From: Rickettsiales bacterium
GTDB lineage: Bacteria; Pseudomonadota; Alphaproteobacteria; Rickettsiales; Anaplasmataceae
Direction: 5' to 3'
NCBI GenBank assembly: GCA_031266615.1
Contig: JAISAR010000024.1
Span: forward strand, 1-5,604
DNA: 5,604 bases
Positions 1 to 5,458 of this stretch are shown piece after piece (position 1 is the first letter of the stretch; every line of letters starts with the position of its first letter). A program made the translations under genes and the position numbers. The notes below the pieces were generated by a model. It was given only the letters and a program-made list of their open reading frames with translations. It had not been told where the DNA came from and ran no database searches.

Positions 1-153
1 AAAGACATGCAGTGCACATAGTGCGAAAAATTAAACAATAGTACGCCAAATACAAGTTTTCTTGTCATTTTAACCTGCACAGATTGGGAAGTTAAACAAA
101 TAGCTTCATTACTATGATAATGGGACTGACGAAGGTTGTCAAGTAGTTTTTTT
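1..153 (+). repeat. Left arm of a long inverted repeat (partner 5308-5458)
   Basis: This stretch matches the reverse complement of 5308-5458. Aligned by hand, bases 1-96 differ at only two positions (35 and 80). Bases 97-130 are diverged, with about nine substitutions and two single-base gaps. The inner end, from CGAAGGTTGTC to the run of seven T at 147-153, is identical again. Similarity stops abruptly after base 153. The outer end is cut by the window edge, so the arm may be longer. It lies 49 bases beyond the glyA stop codon. It holds a short open frame on the plus strand (about 22-114, ending in TGA) that is also open in the other arm, but the differences change amino acids, so I do not call a gene. 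It is probably a dispersed intergenic repeat of the genome. Confidence 0.93.
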
Positions 154-202
154 GACTCTGTTTCTATGAGCTACTTGGATGACACCATATAAATTACTAG
201 AG

Positions 203-1480
203 TTAATAAACAGGAAAATTACTACAAATCTTTTCAACTTTACTTTTCACTGTTTTTTCAACATCTGAGCTATTTTCGCTGATTAATCCTTGAATTACCT
301 CACTTATTAAGCCTGCTATTTCTTTAAAACTTTCCGCCCCAAGTCCACGTGTTGTCTCAGCAGCAGTACCAAAACGCAGCCCTGAAGTGATGGTTGGCTT
401 CTCCGTGTCAAACGGTACAGAGTTTTTATTGCAGGTAATACCAGCCCTTTCAAGGCTATCTACAACGTCTTTTCCGGTCAATTTTTGCGGTCTTAAGTCA
501 ACTAGCACTATATGAGAGTCAGTGCCACCGGTTATAATGCTCAGTCCATGCTCTTGCAGCGTTTGAGCTAGCACTTTCGCATTCTCCACAACTTTTCTGC
601 TATAAGTTTTAAACTCTGGCGCTAATGCTTCTTTAAATGCAACAGCTTTTGCAGCTATTACATGCATAAGCGGCCCACCTTGCAGCCCTGGGAAAACTGC
701 CGATTGAATTTTTTTATGTAACGTTTCATCATTCGTCATTATTACTCCACCTCTAGGACCACGCAAAGTTTTGTGAGTCGTAGAAGTCATAACATGCGCA
801 TATCCAGCAGGTGATGGATATGCGCCCGCTGCAATAAGCCCCGCATAGTGAGCAATATCAGCAAGTAAATATGCACCGACTTTATCCGCGATTTCGCGAA
901 AACGCTTGAAGTTTATCTTTCTTGGATAAGCAGAAGCACCAGCTATAATCAGTTTTGGTTTATGCTCGAGTGCCAGCTTTTCTACCTCGTCCATATCGAG
1001 CAAATAAGTGTCTTTGCTGACTGTATACTGAATCGACTTAAACCATTTACCAGAAAGGCTTGGTGCCGCACCATGAGTTAGATGTCCACCGCAGCTCAGC
1101 GATAATCCAAGTATCGTATCGCCCGGAGTAAGCAATGAAGCAAACACTGCTTGATTTGCCTGAGAACCAGAATGAGGTTGAACGTTCGCAAATTTAACAC
1201 CAAACAGTTTACAGAGCCTCTCTATAGCTAGACTTTCGACCTTATCCACATATTCACAACCACAGTAATATCTTTTCCCTGGATAACCTTCCGCATATTT
1301 ATTAGTCAGAAAAGAGCCTTGTGCCTCCATCACTGCTTTACTTGCAAAATTTTCTGATGCAATCAGTTGCAGTTGCGACCTTTGACGCTGCAATTCCTTC
1401 TCTATAGATTGATAAATTTCGTCGTCAAAAGACTTTAAATCATTTTTAAAACTGCAGATTCCTTCTGAAACACTTGTCAT
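203..1480 (-). CDS. glyA: Serine hydroxymethyltransferase
   Basis: PLP-dependent cytosolic enzyme that converts serine and tetrahydrofolate to glycine and 5,10-methylene-tetrahydrofolate, the main source of one-carbon units for thymidylate, purine and methionine synthesis. The 425-residue length fits bacterial SHMT (about 415-430). Visible family signatures are IASENFAS at 40-47, the KYAEGYPGKRYY block at 61-72, the cofactor-contacting D208 and H211 in ADIAHYAGL, the Schiff-base lysine K237 in TSTTHKTLRGPRGG, and R369 in GLRFGT, equivalent to the substrate-carboxylate arginine. No key residue is missing. The ATG at 1480 is preceded by a weak GAAG about nine bases upstream. The N-terminus has about ten residues more than E. 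coli GlyA ahead of the first shared helix. The gene starts 57 bases after the MFS gene on the same strand, so co-transcription is plausible; a weak private promoter is also possible at 1506-1534. It ends 49 bases before the left repeat arm. Confidence 0.98.
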   Translation of the reverse strand: MTSVSEGICSFKNDLKSFDDEIYQSIEKELQRQRSQLQLIASENFASKAVMEAQGSFLTNKYAEGYPGKRYYCGCEYVDKVESLAIERLCKLFGVKFANVQPHSGSQANQAVFASLLTPGDTILGLSLSCGGHLTHGAAPSLSGKWFKSIQYTVSKDTYLLDMDEVEKLALEHKPKLIIAGASAYPRKINFKRFREIADKVGAYLLADIAHYAGLIAAGAYPSPAGYAHVMTSTTHKTLRGPRGGVIMTNDETLHKKIQSAVFPGLQGGPLMHVIAAKAVAFKEALAPEFKTYSRKVVENAKVLAQTLQEHGLSIITGGTDSHIVLVDLRPQKLTGKDVVDSLERAGITCNKNSVPFDTEKPTITSGLRFGTAAETTRGLGAESFKEIAGLISEVIQGLISENSSDVEKTVKSKVEKICSNFPVY

Positions 1481-1505
1481 AGATCAAACTTCGTTTAACT
1501 TAATG

Positions 1506-1534
1506 ATATTAAAATGTATGTTCGCTACAAGCAA
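1506..1534 (-). promoter_or_regulatory. Weak candidate promoter for glyA
   Basis: On the minus strand, TTGCTT (1529-1534) is followed after 17 bases by TAATAT (1506-1511). This is a mediocre sigma-70-like pair (3/6 and 4/6 matches), but the spacing is ideal and it falls in the gap between the MFS and glyA genes. The predicted transcript would start near 1499, leaving a leader of about 19 bases. In AT-rich DNA such matches arise by chance, and read-through from the MFS gene may be enough. Confidence 0.28.
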
Positions 1535-1536
1535 TT

Positions 1537-2748
1537 TTAAGATCGTTTCTTTAACCACACAAAACCAAAAGCAGCCAAGAGCAGACATATAGGAATAATC
1601 GATATTGCTTTTACCAGCAATCCAGCACCATATACAGGATTTCCTTGTATTATCATTCCATCCCAATACAAATCTACTATTTTTGCGATTCCAACATGAA
1701 AAAAATAGCCAAAAACCATAACTATCATGTTTGATACGGCCGTAGCCAAGCCTACCAAGTTATTGTTCACATAACTTATTGCTTTGTAAATGGTAATTAC
1801 CTGATATCCAGATGCAAAGCCAATAACAAGAAGCGCAGGCAGCACAGCATATAGACCACCAGCTCGTGTAAAAAGCAAAAGGAAGCTAGCGATCATTGCA
1901 AAAGAACACGCAATAATTACTTCGTAATGCCTATTTGGACACTTTTCCAGCAGGTAAGCCAAAAAAAATGCTCCAGCTCCCATACCTATAAACATGAGAG
2001 AAGAAAGCGAAGACGCTAGATCTCCGGTCGTTTGATACACCTCACACAAGAATGCTTTTGCCCAGCCATCAGCAAAACCTTCCAATGGACCAACCATTAA
2101 GCCACCAAAAAAGCTGATCAGAATGATATGTTTGTTGAAGAGCACAGTTTTCAAATCTTGAAGTATATTATCACTTACACTCCCTTGTGCATCATTGCTT
2201 GGCGTTACAAAGAATAACAGCAAGGCAAGCAAACAACCAAATGCCGAGAAAGTATAAATAACATAGTCCCAACCAAATTTATCAAGTAAAAAGTCCAAGG
2301 GTAATCCACCATAAATAGCTCCTAGTAGTCCTATTATTATAGATAAACTGGCCATTCTTGCTGATTTTTCTTGTGAAAAATACATGCTTGCAACTTTAAA
2401 GATCCCAATTGCCGAAGCAGACGATCCAATTCCGACGATTATTCTACCAAGTATTGAGTAATACCACTCATCGAAGCATATAAGCGGTAGTGTCCCAGCA
2501 AATGTCAAAATAGTGCATATAGGCAAAACAAGTTTTGGGCCAGATCTGTCAAGAAAAAGACCAACAGGTATGTGAGCAAGCGTATAGCCTACATAATACA
2601 GCCCACCAAATTGACCAACATCTGTAACACTTATGTTAAATTTCGTTATTAATTCAGGTGCGATTATGTTCGGGATTACGCGTAATATGTACTGGTACGC
2701 ATAGAACAGCGATGCTAGCAACCATATTAAAAAGTTTCTTTGTAGCAT
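1537..2748 (-). CDS. Major facilitator superfamily (MFS) transporter, substrate unknown
   Basis: Inner-membrane secondary transporter of 403 residues, a typical MFS length. Hydrophobicity by eye gives 12 transmembrane segments in two bundles of six: roughly 6-24, 45-65, 72-90, 95-118, 130-148, 164-182, then a polar central loop at about 183-205, then 206-222, 245-266, 275-294, 300-320, 330-352 and 373-397. The MFS motif A between helices 2 and 3 is clear: GLFLDRSGPK at 63-72, with D67, R68 and G70. The short basic tail KKRS is cytoplasmic. A GTG at 2757 would add three residues (MRL), but the ATG at 2748 has AAGG eight bases upstream within AAGGTGAGG, so I prefer the ATG. The AYQYILRVIPNII start resembles MFS carriers of intracellular gammaproteobacteria and Rickettsiales that import amino acids or organic acids; that is a family impression, not a substrate assignment. 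It is followed by glyA after 57 bases. Confidence 0.93.
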   Translation of the reverse strand: MLQRNFLIWLLASLFYAYQYILRVIPNIIAPELITKFNISVTDVGQFGGLYYVGYTLAHIPVGLFLDRSGPKLVLPICTILTFAGTLPLICFDEWYYSILGRIIVGIGSSASAIGIFKVASMYFSQEKSARMASLSIIIGLLGAIYGGLPLDFLLDKFGWDYVIYTFSAFGCLLALLLFFVTPSNDAQGSVSDNILQDLKTVLFNKHIILISFFGGLMVGPLEGFADGWAKAFLCEVYQTTGDLASSLSSLMFIGMGAGAFFLAYLLEKCPNRHYEVIIACSFAMIASFLLLFTRAGGLYAVLPALLVIGFASGYQVITIYKAISYVNNNLVGLATAVSNMIVMVFGYFFHVGIAKIVDLYWDGMIIQGNPVYGAGLLVKAISIIPICLLLAAFGFVWLKKRS

Positions 2749-2777
2749 CAACCTCACCTTAAATTTAAAATCATAGG

Positions 2778-2803
2778 TTTATAAAAAAACAATTTTTTAT
2801 AAA
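2778..2803. repeat. Perfect 11-bp AT-only inverted repeat in the MFS leader
   Basis: TTTATAAAAAA (2778-2788) and TTTTTTATAAA (2793-2803) are exact reverse complements separated by the four bases ACAA. In the predicted minus-strand MFS leader this could form an A-U hairpin 30 bases upstream of the start codon. It contains only A/T pairs, so it would be weak and is not a convincing terminator. It could be a protein-binding dyad or simply low-complexity AT sequence. Confidence 0.6.
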
Positions 2804-2811
2804 TTTTAATT

Positions 2812-2826
2812 TGCTAAAATTTAGCA
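2812..2826. promoter_or_regulatory. Palindrome TGCTAAAATTTAGCA, operator-like
   Basis: The arms TGCTAAA and TTTAGCA are exact reverse complements around a single central base. The dyad lies just downstream of the -10 of the candidate MFS promoter, where a repressor could block transcription. The position and symmetry are seen in the sequence; regulation is inferred, and no matching regulator gene is present in the window. Confidence 0.35.
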
Positions 2827-2834
2827 CAGTTAAA

Positions 2835-2863
2835 TCTATAGCAAATAAGCAACTATGTATCAA
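2835..2863 (-). promoter_or_regulatory. Candidate sigma-70 promoter for the MFS-glyA unit
   Basis: On the minus strand, TTGATA (2858-2863; 5/6 matches to TTGACA) is followed after exactly 17 bases by TATAGA (2835-2840; TATA core, 4/6). Transcription would start near 2828, giving an MFS leader of about 80 bases that includes the palindrome at 2812-2826 and the AT hairpin at 2778-2803. It is the best promoter-like pair I found upstream of this gene. Confidence 0.45.
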
Positions 2864-2982
2864 CTAAATTTTCCAGCCCTAGCTGCTTGGACACGAAGAG
2901 GGCATTTCTAAAAATGGAAATAATTATATCTAAAATAGTATAATTTTTAGTAAAGCCTAGCATCAGAAACGTTCTAGTTAAC

Positions 2983-3010
2983 TCAATATTAACCTTTCCG
3001 CATGTATAAT
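2983..3010 (+). promoter_or_regulatory. Candidate promoter of the plus-strand gene, perfect TATAAT
   Basis: A perfect -10 hexamer TATAAT lies at 3005-3010. The best partner with acceptable spacing is TCAATA at 2983-2988 (16 bases apart, 3/6 matches), so the -35 is weak. Transcription would start near 3017, about 25 bases before the ATG at 3042. The hexamer overlaps an upstream in-frame ATG at 3009, which would then not be transcribed; this decides the start codon. Confidence 0.42.
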
Positions 3011-3041
3011 GATCAATATAACATCAAGCAAAGGTGAGCCA

Positions 3042-3545
3042 ATGAGTACAAGCACAACAAGCAACACGCTGCAAAACTACATAACAAAATACATCGAACA
3101 AACGTTTGCTGCTCACACGGGTAACAGATATGATAAACTGTATAGGGAGCTTTTAAACAAAGTAGAAGAGACCATAAAACTAGCTGTAAGCAAAGCAAAA
3201 CATTTAGATATTAGTCTAGAGAGTGTATATGGAAAGTTAACATCCAATAAAAAACTACTTCACGCTATTGCTAAGCAGCAAGTGTCGACATTTTTGGATA
3301 CCCACCAAACGAAAAAGGAAATCGCTGAGGGATTTAGCAAACATAATATCAACGAAAGTGATTTAAAGATTCTGGAGGAAGGAGAAGGTTTGGTGAAAAA
3401 AATAAATGATATTAATTTAATCCAGCAAAATGAAGAAAATAAGTTAAACATCAGAAATATACTTGCCCAATCAATAGGACATCCTTCTTCACAAATAAAG
3501 GAATCCGAGGTGACTTCAGTAAATATTCTCGATGTGGTAAAATAA
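3042..3545 (+). CDS. Hypothetical protein, 167 residues, unknown family
   Basis: I do not recognise this protein. It is soluble in appearance, with no signal peptide and no hydrophobic segment. It opens with a Ser/Thr-rich tail (MSTSTTSNT), and the rest is charged and lysine/glutamate-rich and looks mostly helical, with stretches such as LYRELLNKVEETIKLAVSKA able to form amphipathic helices. It has no cysteine or tryptophan. No catalytic motif is visible. An in-frame ATG at 3009 would add 11 residues, but the ATG at 3042 has AAAGG with good spacing (seven bases) in AAAGGTGAGCC, and a perfect TATAAT overlaps the upstream ATG, so I choose 3042. It is the only plus-strand gene and is convergent with the exporter gene, with 67 bases between their stop codons. 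Probably a lineage-restricted protein; a host-directed effector is possible but unsupported. Confidence 0.8.
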   Translation: MSTSTTSNTLQNYITKYIEQTFAAHTGNRYDKLYRELLNKVEETIKLAVSKAKHLDISLESVYGKLTSNKKLLHAIAKQQVSTFLDTHQTKKEIAEGFSKHNINESDLKILEEGEGLVKKINDINLIQQNEENKLNIRNILAQSIGHPSSQIKESEVTSVNILDVVK

Positions 3546-3612
3546 ACAATTTATGAATGTCTACTTACCTCAGTTCCCGGCATATATGTTCTCACACCTA
3601 GCCTTTAGCTGC

Positions 3613-3930
3613 TTATTTGGTAAACACTTTTAAACCTATAATACCCAGCACTACCAAAACAATAGAAAATAAACGCCCAAAATTCACTGGATCATTAAAA
3701 AACATTACTCCTACCACCGCTGCGCCTATAGAACCTATACCAGTCCAAATTGCGTAGGATGTGCCAAGGGGAATAGACTTCATTGCTACTGATAGCCAGT
3801 AAAGGCTTACAGGAGCACAAACTAAAATAATTACCACAGGCGTAATGCGGGCAAAACCATCACTATACTTTAGCGCCGTTGTCCACACAATTTCAAGTAA
3901 GCCAGCCAACAATAAATATAACCAGGCCAT
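3613..3930 (-). CDS. sugE: Small multidrug resistance (SMR) family exporter, Gdx/SugE type
   Basis: Inner-membrane proton-coupled exporter of 105 residues, the usual SMR length, with four transmembrane helices at roughly 2-21, 29-50, 57-79 and 84-103; the family works as an antiparallel dimer. The proton/substrate-binding glutamate is E13 in GLLEIVW. W16, S42, Y59 and W62 sit at the positions that mark the guanidinium-exporter (Gdx, formerly SugE) branch rather than EmrE. The MKSIPLGTSYAIWTGIG stretch at 50-66 and the VLGIIGLK ending closely resemble E. coli SugE. The likely substrate is guanidinium ion, possibly also small quaternary ammonium compounds. The ATG at 3930 has AAAGGA about eight bases upstream. 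The gene lies 55 bases behind aatA with a candidate promoter of its own at 3961-3989. The gap is too short for a ykkC-type guanidine riboswitch and no such motif is visible. The subfamily call is strong; the transported substrate is inferred. Confidence 0.95.
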   Translation of the reverse strand: MAWLYLLLAGLLEIVWTTALKYSDGFARITPVVIILVCAPVSLYWLSVAMKSIPLGTSYAIWTGIGSIGAAVVGVMFFNDPVNFGRLFSIVLVVLGIIGLKVFTK

Positions 3931-3960
3931 AAATTAGTTCCTTTCTACTGACATACGAAA

Positions 3961-3989
3961 ATATTACACATGAGAATGCAGAAAGTCAA
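3961..3989 (-). promoter_or_regulatory. Candidate promoter of the SMR exporter, overlapping the aatA stop
   Basis: On the minus strand, TTGACT (3984-3989; 5/6 matches to the -35 consensus) is followed after 17 bases by TAATAT (3961-3966; 4/6). A shifted reading, TGTAAT after 15 bases, gives a better -10 but poorer spacing. The -35 contains the TGA stop codon of aatA. The predicted start near 3954 leaves a leader of about 24 bases with a good ribosome-binding site. Confidence 0.48.
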
Positions 3990-5179
3990 CTTAGTGTTTC
4001 GCATGCCTTAATAATGCTGTTGCATCCAATTTCAAGTTGTTCTTGAGAGGTCGCATAAGAAATTCTGACAAAATTTTCAAGGCCAAACGCAACTCCTGGA
4101 ACTACAGCAACTAAATGATCCTCCAGCAAGTATTCAGTGAAATCAAGGTCATTATTTATTACTTTACCATTTTTTGTGCTCTTACCTAACAAGCCTTCGC
4201 ACAAGACGAACAAATAAAACGCACCTTGTGGAGTAGATGCTGATAGCCCTGGAGCAGAACTTAGCTTCTCTACCACAAAATCTCTACGACTCTTGAAAAT
4301 TCTCGTTCTTTCCTTCAAAAAACCATGATCGCCGCTTAAAGCTTCAACCGCTGCTGCCTGTGCTATTGAGTTTGGATTAGAGGTGCTCTGAGACTGCAGT
4401 GCAGAAATAGCTTTTATTACATCACTTTTACCTGCAATATAACCTATTCTCCAGCCTGTCATCGCGTAAGCTTTTGATACTCCATTGACCACAAAAACCC
4501 TATCGTAAAGCCTCGGTTCAACCTGGGCAATAGTAAAAAACTTCTCATCGTATATTATATGTTCATAAATATCGTCTGTAACAACGTTCACGTGAGGATA
4601 TTCAAGCAATACTTGTGCTATGTCTTTCAGTTCATCATATGTATACACAATTCCTGTTGGGTTATTCGGTGAGTTAAGGATCAACCACTTAGTCTTTTTA
4701 GTTATTTTGCTTTTTAACAATTCTGGTGTTAGCTTGAAGTTTTGCTTGCACTTTACCACAACTGGCAGACCGCCAAAAAGACTTACCATATCAACATATG
4801 AGACCCAATAAGGGGCTGGAATTATAGCTTCATCTCCGGGGTTAATCGTTGCCATAAATAAGTTAAACAATACCTGTTTAGCGCCGGTACCAACGCAGAT
4901 TTGATTAAATGTATATTCGAGATTGTTATCCCTTTTTAACTTATTGATTATTGCCTCTTTAAGTTCACGTGTCCCATCAACAGCAGTATACTTAGTTTTA
5001 CCTTCGTTTATTGCTTGAATAGCTGCTTTTTTTACATGGTCTGGGGTATCAAAGTCCGGCTCTCCTGCAGCTAAAACGCAGATGTTTTTCCCCTCGCCTT
5101 TTAACCTATTTGCCTTGTCGGTTACAGCAATCGTAGGTGATGGCTTTATTAGGGACATTCTTTCTGCAAGGTCTGACAT
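3986..5179 (-). CDS. aatA: Aspartate aminotransferase (class I, alphaproteobacterial type)
   Basis: PLP-dependent cytosolic enzyme that transfers the amino group between aspartate and 2-oxoglutarate, giving oxaloacetate and glutamate; it connects amino acids with the TCA cycle. The 397 residues match the family length (about 400). Visible landmarks are the N-terminal AAGEPDFDTP at 37-46, KYTAVDGTRELKEAI at 63-77, GTGAKQVLFN at 97-106, the cofactor-binding NSPNNPTG at 169-176, D202 and Y205 in TDDIYEH, the Schiff-base lysine K236 in VNGVSKAYAMTGWRIGY with phosphate-binding R244, and the substrate-carboxylate arginine R372 in FVRISYA. These place it in the 1-beta subgroup with the Rhizobium, Rickettsia and Thermus enzymes, some of which also accept prephenate, so a second activity is possible. 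The ATG at 5179 follows GGTGAG, which pairs with the 16S end at a spacing like that of its neighbours. A promoter candidate is at 5243-5270. Confidence 0.97.
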   Translation of the reverse strand: MSDLAERMSLIKPSPTIAVTDKANRLKGEGKNICVLAAGEPDFDTPDHVKKAAIQAINEGKTKYTAVDGTRELKEAIINKLKRDNNLEYTFNQICVGTGAKQVLFNLFMATINPGDEAIIPAPYWVSYVDMVSLFGGLPVVVKCKQNFKLTPELLKSKITKKTKWLILNSPNNPTGIVYTYDELKDIAQVLLEYPHVNVVTDDIYEHIIYDEKFFTIAQVEPRLYDRVFVVNGVSKAYAMTGWRIGYIAGKSDVIKAISALQSQSTSNPNSIAQAAAVEALSGDHGFLKERTRIFKSRRDFVVEKLSSAPGLSASTPQGAFYLFVLCEGLLGKSTKNGKVINNDLDFTEYLLEDHLVAVVPGVAFGLENFVRISYATSQEQLEIGCNSIIKACETLS

Positions 5180-5242
5180 AATCTCACCAAAGTTAAATCA
5201 AAATGATAAACTCTGCACAACAAAAAAGCTAGAAATTTTGTT

Positions 5243-5270
5243 ATTAGATTTTCTCGCATAACCACATCAA
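5243..5270 (-). promoter_or_regulatory. Candidate promoter of aatA
   Basis: On the minus strand, TTGATG (5265-5270; 4/6) is followed after 16 bases by TCTAAT (5243-5248; 5/6). Transcription would start near 5236, with a leader of about 57 bases before the ATG at 5179. It lies 38 bases inside the inner end of the right repeat arm, so the repeat does not interrupt it. Confidence 0.42.
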
Positions 5271-5307
5271 ACCAGTTCTTGGCAGCGTATTGGATTCAAT
5301 GGAAATG

Positions 5308-5458
5308 AAAAAAACTACTTGACAACCTTCGCCGTCACCCTTATCAAGTATTGAAGCTATCATTTAACTTCCCAATCTTTGCAGGTTAAAATGACAAGAA
5401 AACTTGTATTTGGCGTACTATTGCTTAATTTTTCGCACTATGTGCACTGCATGTCTTT
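5308..5458 (-). repeat. Right arm of the long inverted repeat (partner 1-153)
   Basis: The reverse complement of this stretch matches 1-153: two differences in the outer 96 bases, a diverged middle with two single-base deletions relative to the left arm, and an identical inner end ending in seven A at 5308-5314. The two arms enclose about 5.15 kb with five genes. On the minus strand it contains a short open frame reading CEKLSNSTPNTSFLVIL onward, which ends in TGA soon after. I recall similar short peptides predicted from dispersed repeats in Wolbachia genomes, but could not verify this. Since the left arm is cut by the window edge, the match might continue past 5458. Confidence 0.93.

Larger units (their letters stand above)
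2749..3041. other. Divergent intergenic region between the MFS gene and the plus-strand gene
   Basis: This 293-base AT-rich region separates two genes transcribed away from each other. It contains the MFS promoter candidate with its two inverted repeats on the left and the TATAAT-type promoter candidate for the orphan gene on the right. The middle part (about 2864-2980) contains a second TATAAT at 2939-2944 without a partner -35, and loosely spaced inverted copies of CTAAAAAT (2908-2915 and 2943-2950). I see no open frame of useful length, tRNA or known RNA in it. Confidence 0.6.

Noticed and set aside
22..114. Small protein encoded in the repeat arm (CEKLNNSTPNTSF and onward)
   Set aside because: The frame begins after a stop without a start codon, is very short, and differences from the other arm change residues and the stop position, so it does not behave like a conserved gene.
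168..186. GCTACTTGGATGACACC-like stretch next to the left arm, reminiscent of Wolbachia dispersed palindromic repeats
   Set aside because: Too short and lacking a second arm here; the similarity rests on memory only.
1484..1666. A 60-codon minus-strand open frame overlapping the 3' end of the MFS gene
   Set aside because: Most of it overlaps the well-supported MFS gene in another frame, it has no recognisable product, and its composition is that of a frame shadow.
3013..3451. Two minus-strand frames (3013-3198 and 3260-3451) antisense to the orphan gene
   Set aside because: Cysteine- and leucine-rich translations typical of the antisense of AT-rich coding sequence; no ribosome-binding site. 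The plus-strand frame is longer and has promoter and ribosome-binding signals.
3546..3612. Terminator between the convergent orphan and exporter genes
   Set aside because: The 67 bases hold no GC-rich stem followed by a T run in either direction.
3931..3985. Guanidine riboswitch upstream of the Gdx-type exporter
   Set aside because: Only 55 bases separate it from aatA, and I see neither a ykkC fold nor the paired ACGR-loop hairpins of the mini-ykkC type.
4620..4811. A plus-strand 63-codon frame inside aatA
   Set aside because: Fully antisense to a conserved part of the aminotransferase (includes the NSPNNPTG region); no independent signals.
1..5458. The inverted repeats as ends of a composite transposon
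   Set aside because: No transposase or recombinase lies between or within the arms, the enclosed genes are mostly housekeeping, and the arms have no evident target-site duplication in this window.
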